Assembly: GCA_007124415.1 (NCBI GenBank)
Contig: SLFE01000141.1
Coordinates: 1-12,899, forward strand
Source of the DNA: Waddliaceae bacterium
GTDB taxonomy: Bacteria > Chlamydiota > Chlamydiia > Chlamydiales > SLFE01
DNA: 12,899 nucleotides
Direction of reading: 5' to 3'
Positions 6,550 through 12,898 of this stretch are shown piece by piece. Numbering within the stretch: position 1 is the stretch's first letter; the number at the start of each line of letters is the position of its first letter. Position numbers and translations under genes: made by a program. The notes under the pieces were generated by a model. It made no database searches, was not told where the DNA came from, and saw nothing but the letters and a program-made list of their open reading frames with translations.

Positions 6550-7572
6550 GTGCAAGATAAAATCAATTCGCTTTTTGAAGAGTTTGAAGAGGAAGTTCAA
6601 TCCGCATTGACAACCTCGGATGTAGAGGTTCTTGAAGTTAAATACCTCGGCAAAAAAGGGCCTGTCCAGGATTTGATGAAGCTTCTCAAAGATGCCGATC
6701 CTTCGGAGCGTCCTGCTCTGGGAAAGGCTATCAATGACCTGAAAGTCAAAATATCGAATACTCTGGAAGAGAAACAGAACTCGTTGCACGCTCGGGAAGA
6801 AGAGGAGCGCCTTTCCGAAGAAACGCTCGACGTTTCCATTCCGGGCAGAAGGCGGTATCCCGGGGCCAAGCATCTCGTCACCCGTGTTTTGGACCAGCTG
6901 ATCGACATACTTGTCGAGATGGGATTTTCGGTTCAATATTCCCCTGAAATCGACTCTCACTTCTACAATTTCACAGCTCTGAACTTCCCCCCGAATCATC
7001 CTGCGATGGACATGCAGGACACCTTTTACATTACCGACGATATTCTGCTCAGAACTCATACAACCAATATCCAGGCCAGGTTTATGGAATCCCATGAGCC
7101 GCCTATCCGGATCATCTCGCCCGGCCGCTGCTATCGAAACGAGGATGTGAGCGCCAGATCGCACGTGTTCTTTCATCAAATTGACGCTTTTTATGTCGAT
7201 AAGGGGGTGGCTCTTTCCGACCTGCTTTCGACTATGGACTCATTCCTCAAACGATTATTCGATCCTTCAATAGAGGTTAAGTTTCGGCCTAGCTATTTTC
7301 CTTTTGTCGAACCCGGCGTTGAAGTGGATGTCCGCTGCCTTGTTTGCGGAGGGGAAGGGTGTCCGATATGCAAGCATACGGGCTGGCTTGAAATCGCGGG
7401 CGCCGGCATGGTCCATCCGGAAGTCTTGAAGAACGGCGGAATCGACCCCGAAGTGTACTCAGGTTTTGCTTGGGGGATCGGCATTGAGCGCCTAGTTATG
7501 CTCAAATATGGCATCAAAGATATCCGGATATTTACCGAAAATGATCTCAGGTTCCTCAGGCAGTTTGTCTGA
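6550..7572 (+). CDS. pheS: Phenylalanyl-tRNA synthetase alpha subunit
   Basis: The product (340 residues from GTG at 6550) is the catalytic alpha chain, which works as an alpha2-beta2 enzyme with PheT to charge tRNA-Phe. Visible features are an N-terminal coiled-coil arm with VKYLGKKGP, the class II core PAMDMQDTFY, motif 2 SPGRCYRNEDVSARSHVFFHQ, a Cys-rich insert CLVCGGEGCPICKHTGW common in this family, GAGMVHPEVL, and motif 3 FAWGIGIERLVMLKYGI. The frame is open to a TTG at 6538, inside the terminator-like T tract. GTG at 6550, with a weak GGTGGG upstream, is preferred, but the start is uncertain. No pheT follows: the next gene is a pseudouridine synthase, so the beta subunit must be encoded elsewhere. 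Confidence 0.95.
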   Translation: MQDKINSLFEEFEEEVQSALTTSDVEVLEVKYLGKKGPVQDLMKLLKDADPSERPALGKAINDLKVKISNTLEEKQNSLHAREEEERLSEETLDVSIPGRRRYPGAKHLVTRVLDQLIDILVEMGFSVQYSPEIDSHFYNFTALNFPPNHPAMDMQDTFYITDDILLRTHTTNIQARFMESHEPPIRIISPGRCYRNEDVSARSHVFFHQIDAFYVDKGVALSDLLSTMDSFLKRLFDPSIEVKFRPSYFPFVEPGVEVDVRCLVCGGEGCPICKHTGWLEIAGAGMVHPEVLKNGGIDPEVYSGFAWGIGIERLVMLKYGIKDIRIFTENDLRFLRQFV

Positions 7573-7597
7573 TCGGGAACAGATAATCCACGATCAG

Positions 7598-8413
7598 ATG
7601 AATAAATTTACTGTATCAAAAAGTGAAGCGGGATTGAGAGTCTTAGACTTTCTTAAAGAAAAGTGCGGACAGACTCTATCCCGAAGAAAAATTAAAGAAG
7701 CGGTCGACCTCGGCGGGTGCTTGATCAACGGAAAGATTGAACGGTATGGAAATGTCGTCTTGCGGTCAGGCGATCTTGTTGAGTTGAAAGAGCGGAAGAA
7801 AAAACATTTCGCCTTCGATAAACAAAGAATTCTTTTTGAAAATGACGATGTTTTAGCCTACAACAAACCCGCCGGCATGGATTGCGGCGAAGCCAGCTTG
7901 GCCATTCTCAGACAATACAACAAAAATTTAGCATTTGTTCACCGTCTTGACAAATGGACGACGGGCGTTTTGCTCCTTTCAAAAAATGAGGGAGCGAAAA
8001 AGCATTTGGAACAGCTTTTCAGAAACCGCGAGGTTGAGAAAACATATGCGGCTCTTGTTGTCGGGAAGCTTAAGGCCTCATCCGGAATCATCAAAAACCG
8101 GTTGGGAAAATTGCGCGAAGGCCTGTGGGGCGAAGTCAAGGGAGGCCGCCATGCCGAAACGAGGTGGAGGCTCATCAAGCAAAAAAAGGACTTCGCTCTA
8201 GTCGAATGCTATCCCATTACAGGACGCACTCATCAAATTCGCGTTCACATGGCCGGCATGGGGCATCCCATTCTCGGCGATGATCGTTATGGGCAGAAGG
8301 CGCCGATTAAAGACCAGCCGGAGCATTATCTTCTTCATGCCTACCGCATTAAATTCAATGATATTGAAATCGAAGCCCCTTATCCCGACCCTTTAGAAAA
8401 AATTATCTCATAA
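7598..8413 (+). CDS. RluA/RluD-family RNA pseudouridine synthase
   Basis: The 271-residue product has an S4-type RNA-binding domain at about 11-64 (RRKIKEAVDLGGCLING), then the RluA catalytic core. The core has NKPAGM (89-94), the motif II signature HRLDKWTTGVLLLSK at 115-129 with catalytic Asp118, and the C-terminal GRTHQIRVHMAGMGHPILGD (209-228). Enzymes of this family isomerise specific uridines in rRNA or tRNA; the target here cannot be told from sequence, so no symbol is given. The frame is open upstream into pheS, but the ATG at 7598 fits the start of the S4 domain and gives a normal length; its ribosome binding site is poor. It is the last gene of the plus-strand block and faces the minus-strand exonuclease gene tail to tail. 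Confidence 0.92.
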   Translation: MNKFTVSKSEAGLRVLDFLKEKCGQTLSRRKIKEAVDLGGCLINGKIERYGNVVLRSGDLVELKERKKKHFAFDKQRILFENDDVLAYNKPAGMDCGEASLAILRQYNKNLAFVHRLDKWTTGVLLLSKNEGAKKHLEQLFRNREVEKTYAALVVGKLKASSGIIKNRLGKLREGLWGEVKGGRHAETRWRLIKQKKDFALVECYPITGRTHQIRVHMAGMGHPILGDDRYGQKAPIKDQPEHYLLHAYRIKFNDIEIEAPYPDPLEKIIS

Positions 8414-8419
8414 AGGAGA

Positions 8420-8462
8420 CCCCTCCCTAAAAAATAATCCTCGTCCTTTAGGGCGAGGTTGA
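8420..8462. repeat. 43-bp repeat, left copy (inverted relative to 12801-12843)
   Basis: This segment, beginning CCCCTCCCTAAAAAATAAT and ending AGGGCGAGGTTGA, recurs in inverse orientation at 12801-12843 with 41 of 43 positions identical. It contains a terminator-like hairpin. The two copies bracket the whole minus-strand block of five genes and a remnant. Confidence 0.9.
8429..8458 (-). terminator. Terminator-like hairpin at the end of the exonuclease gene
   Basis: Read on the minus strand, CCTCGCCCT pairs with AGGACGAGG (8458-8439; one C-A mismatch) and is followed by ATTATTTTTT. That is intrinsic terminator geometry. It lies over the end of the minus-strand exonuclease gene, whose TAA (8448-8450) sits at the loop. 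In the plus direction the stem has a G-U pair but no downstream T run, so it would be weak for the pseudouridine synthase gene. Confidence 0.65.
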
Positions 8463-8969
8463 TTGAGCTTCCTTGAAGAGCCTTGCGGCATAAAGAGCGT
8501 CGCGAAGAGGGTTGTGCACTGGAAGCTCATAGAAAAGTCTGGGAAATTTCTTTTCGGAAATTCCTGCAATTTCGATCTGGGATTGGGTGTCGAGGATGGT
8601 TGCCGACGCCTTAATCCTGATTCTTCTTAGACACTCATATAAGACATTGGTTTCAATCGGAAACACTCTTTTTCCAATGATGATACTGTCGGGGTACTGC
8701 TTAAGGAGCGTTCCAAGTGCGTCAAGGATGTCTTCGGGCGATTTATGGGTTCGGCGGCAGTTATTTGCATAGGGCAGCACATGTCTTTGAACCCAAATTT
8801 TGTCGCTTTCCATAACATCATCGTTTAAAGCTTTCTGAGGATCGCAGAGGAAATAGCCTGTTTTCCGGAAGCAATTGTCGATCATAACGGCATAGGCGAT
8901 CCAAAAAGGTCTTCCATACAATCCCCAGGACTCGACATCGATTGAAATCACAGTCCTTTTTTCTATCAT
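8448..8969 (-). CDS. DnaQ-like DEDDh 3'-5' exonuclease-family protein
   Basis: The 173-residue product (from ATG at 8969) has the layout of a small DEDDh exonuclease. Exo I is VISIDVESWG with Asp11 and Glu13. A segment in the Exo II position, IIGKRVFPIETNVL (97-110), has Glu rather than the usual Asp. ILDTQSQIE follows at 126-134, and the final Exo III motif is HNPLRD (His152, Asp157). Such enzymes trim DNA or RNA 3' ends using two metal ions; the substrate is unknown, and the atypical Exo II leaves activity in doubt. The frame stays open upstream to a TTG at 9023, but neither candidate has a clear ribosome binding site; the ATG places Exo I at the usual distance from the N-terminus. The last residues (STSP) and the stop codon are encoded inside the repeated terminator hairpin. 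Confidence 0.8.
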   Translation of the reverse strand: MIEKRTVISIDVESWGLYGRPFWIAYAVMIDNCFRKTGYFLCDPQKALNDDVMESDKIWVQRHVLPYANNCRRTHKSPEDILDALGTLLKQYPDSIIIGKRVFPIETNVLYECLRRIRIKASATILDTQSQIEIAGISEKKFPRLFYELPVHNPLRDALYAARLFKEAQSTSP

Positions 8970-9086
8970 CTTTTTAGGAAGCTTTCCGGCGCAAAGCTTA
9001 TAAAAAATCTTATTGATTGCCAAAGGAGTATCGTTTTGATTGGAACTGTCGGTAAGAGCTGAAAGATCGTGGATGGGCGTCGGACC

Positions 9087-9258
9087 TTTAGAGCCACTTG
9101 CAAAATTCCAGCAGAAAGCTTTTTGGCTCTTTCACCGACCTTTGCCATGTGTCACAAATCCCCTACTCTTAGGAGTATGTGAATTTGTGACACATGGCAA
9201 ATTTCGGCAAAATAGCTCAAAAATCAGTTTCGCTGAAATTTTGCAAGTAGCTCTTTAA
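9087..9258. repeat. 172-bp foldback (long inverted-repeat) element
   Basis: Two arms of about 75 bp face each other. The inner 19 bp are perfect: TTTGCCATGTGTCACAAAT (9141-9159) against its complement at 9183-9201. A further inner stem TACTC/GAGTA closes on TTAG. The outer parts diverge, but GAGCCACTTGCAAAATTCC on the left still matches the right arm at nearly every base, to about 9257. Overall arm identity is roughly 75 percent. It encodes no convincing protein and no transposase. Its right end supplies the last ten codons of the truncated ORF at 9224-9523, and its left arm lies just upstream of the exonuclease gene. It may be a non-autonomous mobile or palindromic repeat, or a strong transcript hairpin. 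Confidence 0.85.
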
Positions 9259-9523
9259 ATTGATTTTTTCTATCCTGCGTGGCGCATTCTCTGAAAAAGC
9301 GGGTTAGGTCGGGAAAGACGTGCTGACCGACTAATTTCACGTTTCCGTATTGTTTTTGCAGAGAAAGCCACTTGGTCCAGACTTTCGAGTGAAGCTTTGG
9401 GGAATTTATCTGATCGGTTTCCAAGATCTCGCCATTGCATGAAAGGCAATAGGCGAATTGACCGGCTTTAATCTGACAGCTAAGAATCGTAACTGGCTGA
9501 AAAAGACCTGATTCTGAAATCAT
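9224..9523 (-). pseudogene. Truncated DnaQ-like remnant or small hypothetical protein (99 aa)
   Basis: The ATG at 9523 lies 9 bp behind the heptosyltransferase stop, so the frame continues the operon. The 99 residues include QKQYGNVKLVGQHVFPD (56-72), which aligns without gaps with KQYPDSIIIGKRVFPIE of the neighbouring exonuclease (10 of 25 identical over the whole block). It also resembles an Exo II motif (vGxxxxxxD) with Asp72. An Exo I-like strand may be VTILSCQIK, but its acidic residues are missing, and there is no HxxxxD motif. The frame ends soon after entering the foldback element, which provides the final KELLAKFQRN. I read it as a diverged paralogue of the exonuclease cut off by that element. 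An alternative is a genuine small protein with Cys residues at 16, 26 and 29. There is no clear ribosome binding site. Confidence 0.55.
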
Positions 9524-9532
9524 GCGGATAGT

Positions 9533-10558
9533 TTAAAAGGTAAAGCTTTTAAAATCAGCAAATATTTTTCCTGCAGTGACTTCTCTAATGCACGCGCCCG
9601 TTTGGCATGAGCGGAGTTTCGGGCATCGCTTCTCAAATGACACGTTATAAGGGCAGGGCCCCTGAAAGGAGCGGTGGCGAGCGCCGATTGGCCGGTACTT
9701 TTGAGCGCTCGAGGGGCCAAAAAGGCTGTAGGTCGGCGTGTTGGTTGTCCCCGCGAGGTGGAGCGGAAGCGAGTCCATTGCGATGACAAGATCGACTTGC
9801 GCCATCAGGTTTTGCAGTTCGGGTAGGGAAAGGCGGGGGATTATGGCGCTTCCGGCAGGTGCGGCATTTTGAGCCAGCTCCTTTTCCTGTTCGCTGCCCC
9901 AGGAAAATAAAAGGTGGCAGCCTGTGGATTCTTGAATTTTTACAAGGAACTCCGCAAGCGTTTTGGCTGGCAGCTGTTTATTGATCCATCTGGAGCCGGG
10001 GCAGACCAAATAATTCGGCCGGTCCGGCTTGATAAAGTTTTGAGGGGATGCCGCCGAATTCAGGACAATTCCGCTGTCTGCGAAAGGTTCGTCATCGTTA
10101 AAATAACGTTTCACAAGGTTGAGGTAATCGTCTCTGATGTTGAACCCGGGAGGAGGATTCAAGCGGCGGTTCGTGAATAAAATATTGGGCCGCTCGGCTG
10201 CCGTCTTCAGGCCGAAGCCGAGGCGTATTTTCCCCTTTGCCGCCCGGGATAGCAGGCCCGATTTTATGTTGCCCTGCAAATCGACGATGAGATCATAGTC
10301 ATTTTCTCTTAGGGATGACCGAAACGTCCGGAATTCTCGAAAGGTCTGCTTGGAAAGAGGGGATCGGCGCCAATGTTTTGTGTTCACCTTGATCGCTCTG
10401 TCTATGAGGGGGTGGGACTCGACAAGTTCGGCAAAGGGCTCTTCGACCAGCCAGTCGATCGGGCATTCGGGAAATTTGTGTGCGAGATAGGAGACTACAG
10501 GGAATGAATGGATGATATCGCCAAGCGACGATGTTTTAACGATCAGGGCCCTATTCAA
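9533..10558 (-). CDS. waaC: LPS heptosyltransferase, WaaC type (glycosyltransferase family 9)
   Basis: The 341-residue product shows the GT9/GT-B pattern. The N-terminus is ALIVKTSSLGDIIHSFPVV with Asp14 at the position of the catalytic Asp of WaaC. The middle has YDLIVDLQGNIKSGLLSR (88-105), then VCPGSRWINKQLP (185-197), and the donor-site segment VIAMDSLPLHLAG (258-270) with SLFGPSSAQKYRPIG (278-292). A Cys-rich tail (Cys302, 312, 318, 323) closes it. WaaC adds L-glycero-D-manno-heptose to Kdo of the LPS inner core at the inner membrane. The start is a TTG at 10558 with a strong GGAGGG just upstream; it overlaps the mnmA stop by 8 bp, so translation is coupled. The frame runs upstream to an ATG within mnmA, giving a non-homologous extension that I reject. 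WaaC rather than WaaF or WaaQ is the best guess. Confidence 0.85.
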   Translation of the reverse strand: MNRALIVKTSSLGDIIHSFPVVSYLAHKFPECPIDWLVEEPFAELVESHPLIDRAIKVNTKHWRRSPLSKQTFREFRTFRSSLRENDYDLIVDLQGNIKSGLLSRAAKGKIRLGFGLKTAAERPNILFTNRRLNPPPGFNIRDDYLNLVKRYFNDDEPFADSGIVLNSAASPQNFIKPDRPNYLVCPGSRWINKQLPAKTLAEFLVKIQESTGCHLLFSWGSEQEKELAQNAAPAGSAIIPRLSLPELQNLMAQVDLVIAMDSLPLHLAGTTNTPTYSLFGPSSAQKYRPIGARHRSFQGPCPYNVSFEKRCPKLRSCQTGACIREVTAGKIFADFKSFTF

Positions 10559-11648
10559 TCCACCCTCCGCCGAAAACCTTCTCTCCCTCATAAAACACGC
10601 AAGCCTGGCCGGGTGTGATCGCATGCTGGGCCTCGTCGAATACGACGCGCGCGCGCCGGCCTTCAAGCGGGTAGACAGTCCCTTCGCTTTCGGGGCCGCG
10701 GGAGCGGATTCTTATCGTAGTACGGTAGGACTCTCCGGGCTTTCCTTCTTTCACAATCCAATTGACTCCGGAAATCGTGAATTCCCCTTTTTTTACATCA
10801 TCTTTCGATCCCACGATCACGTCGTTGCTGTCGGCGTCGATTCCGGTCACGTAAAGAGGCTCTCCAAAAGCAATGCCCAGACCCTTCCTTTGCCCGATTG
10901 TCACGCTGTGAATCCCTTTGTGCTCCCCGAGAACACGCCCGTCAGCGTGCTTGATGGTTCCCTTTGCCGCTTTGGACTCTTCCGGAAAATGCCGCTCTAA
11001 AAACGCGGCGTAGTCGCCGTCGGGGATGAAGCAGATATCCTGGCTTTCGGGTTTTGAGGCTGTCACCAGCTCGTCTTTCCCCGCCATTTTCCTAATGTCT
11101 TCTTTTGTGAATTCACCGACGGGAAACAACGTTTTTGAAAGCTGCTCCTGCGTCATGCTGAAGAGAAAGTAGGTTTGGTCCTTTTTGGGATCTTTTCCCC
11201 GAAGAAGAAGCCATCTGCCGCTCTCTTCGTCATAGCCGATGCGGGCGTAGTGGCCGGTGCAGACTTTGGAGGCTCCGATCTCCATCGCTTTTTTATAAAG
11301 CGTGTCGAATTTCAGTTTTTCGTTGCAGAGGATGCAGGGGCTAGGCGTTCTACCGGCAAAATACTCCTCGGCAAATTTCACCACGACTTTGTTCCAAAAT
11401 TCCTCTTTGAAATTGATGGCGTAATAGGGCATGCCGAGGGTTTCGGCGACCAGGCGCGCGTCCTCAACCGATTCCGCGCCGCAGCATGATTGCGTGGAAC
11501 ACTCCGTTTCCTCGACCTCAGCACCCTTCCAGAGCCTCATGGTCATTCCCACGCATTCATATCCTTGACTCATCATCAGCGAAGCGCATACAGATGAATC
11601 GACGCCGCCTGACATGGCGATGACAAGTTTTTCTTTAGATTGTTGCAT
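10551..11648 (-). CDS. mnmA: tRNA-specific 2-thiouridylase MnmA
   Basis: The 365-residue enzyme forms 2-thiouridine at the wobble base U34 of tRNA Lys, Glu and Gln. The PP-loop SGGVDSS lies at 13-19, with VGMTMRLW at 33-40 and a Cys cluster CSTQSCC at 50-56. TPSPCILCNEKLKF (101-114) holds Cys108 at the catalytic position and TGHYARI follows at 131-137. SQDICFIPDGDY (202-213) contains the second active-site Cys206. GIHSVTIGQRKGLGIA (245-260) and a C-terminal beta barrel complete the family pattern. The ATG at 11648 is chosen because it starts close to the PP-loop; the longer frame from 11693 lies inside the upstream gene. The start overlaps the end of the BioD-like gene by 14 bp and the stop overlaps the heptosyltransferase start by 8 bp. 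Confidence 0.96.
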   Translation of the reverse strand: MQQSKEKLVIAMSGGVDSSVCASLMMSQGYECVGMTMRLWKGAEVEETECSTQSCCGAESVEDARLVAETLGMPYYAINFKEEFWNKVVVKFAEEYFAGRTPSPCILCNEKLKFDTLYKKAMEIGASKVCTGHYARIGYDEESGRWLLLRGKDPKKDQTYFLFSMTQEQLSKTLFPVGEFTKEDIRKMAGKDELVTASKPESQDICFIPDGDYAAFLERHFPEESKAAKGTIKHADGRVLGEHKGIHSVTIGQRKGLGIAFGEPLYVTGIDADSNDVIVGSKDDVKKGEFTISGVNWIVKEGKPGESYRTTIRIRSRGPESEGTVYPLEGRRARVVFDEAQHAITPGQACVFYEGEKVFGGGWIE

Positions 11649-12732
11649 AGTCTTTTTCACAAAGTTTGTCAAAGTTGATGTTGGTTTCGACAAGTTGAAT
11701 CGCCTTGTCCACTTTTGATTTGTCTTCTCTTCGAATTTTAGCCGTGTAAGAGGTGATTTTTTTCATCGCTTCATAGGTATAAAGCGGCGCGTATAAAACT
11801 GGAACGTCGGATGCGCGTATTTTTTCCAGAATGTCGGCCTCCGGTTTATGCCGACCTGTTAAAATGATGCCTCCCCGGTAATCCTCCTCCTCATGTTTTT
11901 TGAGAAAGGCCAGGATGATATCCCTTCTGCTGGCAGGGGTGATGATAAGCTGGTTGGGGACCATTTCATCCAGATAGGCTTCCAGAGAACAGGCCACAAG
12001 CCTTTTGTCCTTAAAATGGCGCAGCTTGTTGCTCGTCCCCGACAGGAGCTCGGTGTCGAAGAGAAAGGCGAAGTCCTGCATTGTTGGGGTGTTGAGAAAT
12101 TCGCTGTAGGGGACGCAGCCGATTAGGGGAATGCCGAATTTGGCAAGCGCTTTCGGAAAGTAGTTCAGCACCATGTCCCGCTTGTCTTTTAACACTTTAT
12201 TCAGGATCACGCCCCGGACATTGAGCCCTTTGTTCAGGCACATCTGGATATTGAGGACCAGCTCGTCAAAAGACGACCCTAACCCGCCGGTCGAGATAAG
12301 CACAACATCCAATCCCAAATTTGAGGCGACTTCGGCATTGTTCAAATCGATGATCGAGCCGACCCCGACATGACCTGTTCCCTCGACAATCGTATAGTCG
12401 TTTTCGCTTGCGATGAGATTGAAAGAACGCGAAATATTTTCTTTCATCTCCCCATGATCAATTCGACGGTCCAAAAACCGGCGCGTGAACCCGGGCGGAA
12501 CGATAACGGGGCTCATGTCCCGATAGCCGGCCTCGAGGTGAAAAACCTCCTGAAAGAGGAGGACATCCTTGTCCACTTTCAGGTTCTTCTTGATATCGAC
12601 ATGCTGCTGTCCGACAGGCTTGATGAACCCCACTTTGTTAAATCTTTTTTTTAATCCCGAAATGAGGCCGAGGCAGACGGTGGATTTTCCGACATTTTGT
12701 CCCGTGGCAGCTATGAAAATCGCCTTTGTCAT
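11635..12732 (-). CDS. BioD-like P-loop protein with DRTGG domain (PTA N-terminal-like)
   Basis: The 365-residue product resembles the regulatory N-terminal half of long phosphotransacetylases (BioD-like domain plus DRTGG domain), without the C-terminal acetyltransferase domain that makes acetyl-phosphate. The Walker A loop is AATGQNVGKST (8-18). VEGTGHVGVGS and IIDLNNAEVAS match the switch region of dethiobiotin synthetase-type enzymes. GGLGSSFDELVLNI and VRGVILNKV (the 'NKV' guanine/adenine-loop-like strand) follow. The C-terminal part, with GGIILTGRHKPEADIL and VPVLYAPLYTYEAMKK, fits the DRTGG domain, which binds nucleotides as a regulatory module. A reaction cannot be assigned. It is the first gene of the minus-strand operon and overlaps mnmA by 14 bp. 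The family is known as a stand-alone COG; its partner here is not apparent. Confidence 0.85.
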   Translation of the reverse strand: MTKAIFIAATGQNVGKSTVCLGLISGLKKRFNKVGFIKPVGQQHVDIKKNLKVDKDVLLFQEVFHLEAGYRDMSPVIVPPGFTRRFLDRRIDHGEMKENISRSFNLIASENDYTIVEGTGHVGVGSIIDLNNAEVASNLGLDVVLISTGGLGSSFDELVLNIQMCLNKGLNVRGVILNKVLKDKRDMVLNYFPKALAKFGIPLIGCVPYSEFLNTPTMQDFAFLFDTELLSGTSNKLRHFKDKRLVACSLEAYLDEMVPNQLIITPASRRDIILAFLKKHEEEDYRGGIILTGRHKPEADILEKIRASDVPVLYAPLYTYEAMKKITSYTAKIRREDKSKVDKAIQLVETNINFDKLCEKDYATI

Positions 12733-12800
12733 AAACCTAATTTACCACAAAATCCGATAAAAATCGACATCTTTCGCTTCAGCGCGATAGTCTGTTAAGT

Positions 12801-12843
12801 TCAACCTCGCCCTCAAGGGCGAGGATTATTTTTTAGGGAGGGG
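12801..12843. repeat. 43-bp repeat, right copy (inverted relative to 8420-8462)
   Basis: The complement of this segment matches 8420-8462 at 41 of 43 positions. The two differences fall in the hairpin: one stem base (C versus T) and one loop base. In this copy the stem is perfectly paired. Confidence 0.9.
12805..12834 (+). terminator. Intrinsic-terminator-like hairpin reading rightward
   Basis: CCTCGCCCT (12805-12813) pairs with AGGGCGAGG (12816-12824); in practice this is an 8-bp stem with a TCAA tetraloop, followed by ATTATTTTTT. It would stop plus-strand transcription, yet no plus-strand gene lies upstream for over 4 kb. It may act on antisense transcription or simply be part of the repeat. 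Confidence 0.55.
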
Positions 12844-12861
12844 ATTGCACCCCTCCCTAAA
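12832..12861. repeat. Perfect 12-bp stem hairpin
   Basis: TTTAGGGAGGGG (12832-12843) and CCCCTCCCTAAA (12850-12861) are exact complements around the 6-base loop ATTGCA. It shares bases with the terminator-like hairpin on its left, so the two stems are mutually exclusive at their border. No T run follows, so it is not by itself a terminator. Confidence 0.85.
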
Positions 12862-12871
12862 CAAAGGATTT

Positions 12872-12898
12872 AAAAAACCCCTCCCTAAAGGAAGGGGT
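12872..12898 (-). terminator. Intrinsic terminator for a minus-strand gene beyond the right edge
   Basis: On the minus strand ACCCCTTCC pairs with GGGAGGGGT (nine pairs, one G-U) around TTTA, and TTTTTT follows directly. This is a strong terminator shape. It implies that a minus-strand gene ends just outside the window and that the BioD-like operon has its own promoter in 12733-12800, where I could not identify convincing -35/-10 boxes. Confidence 0.65.

Noticed and set aside
6490..6550. T-box or Phe leader peptide before pheS
   Set aside because: The gap is too short for a T-box, no T-box core sequence is present, and no short frame rich in Phe codons was found.
6355..7179. 274-codon minus-strand frame
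   Set aside because: It is antisense to rplT and pheS, both unmistakable; its translation has no family features.
8970..9023. TTG start at 9023 for the exonuclease gene
   Set aside because: No ribosome binding site, and it adds residues before Exo I that are unusual for the family; the ATG at 8969 is kept, with some uncertainty.
9040..9258. Plus-strand 72-codon frame across the foldback element
   Set aside because: Its sequence is mostly palindrome-derived; the similarity of its ends (LAKFQ, ILQVAL) to minus-strand frames reflects the inverted repeat, not a gene.
9087..9258. CRISPR or classical IS element at the inverted repeat
   Set aside because: There are only two inverted arms, no spacer series and no transposase gene; the best conservation is at the centre rather than at the ends.
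10559..10666. N-terminal extension of the heptosyltransferase inside mnmA
   Set aside because: The family starts at ALIVKTSSLGD; the TTG at 10558 has a strong GGAGGG site and the extension has no homology.
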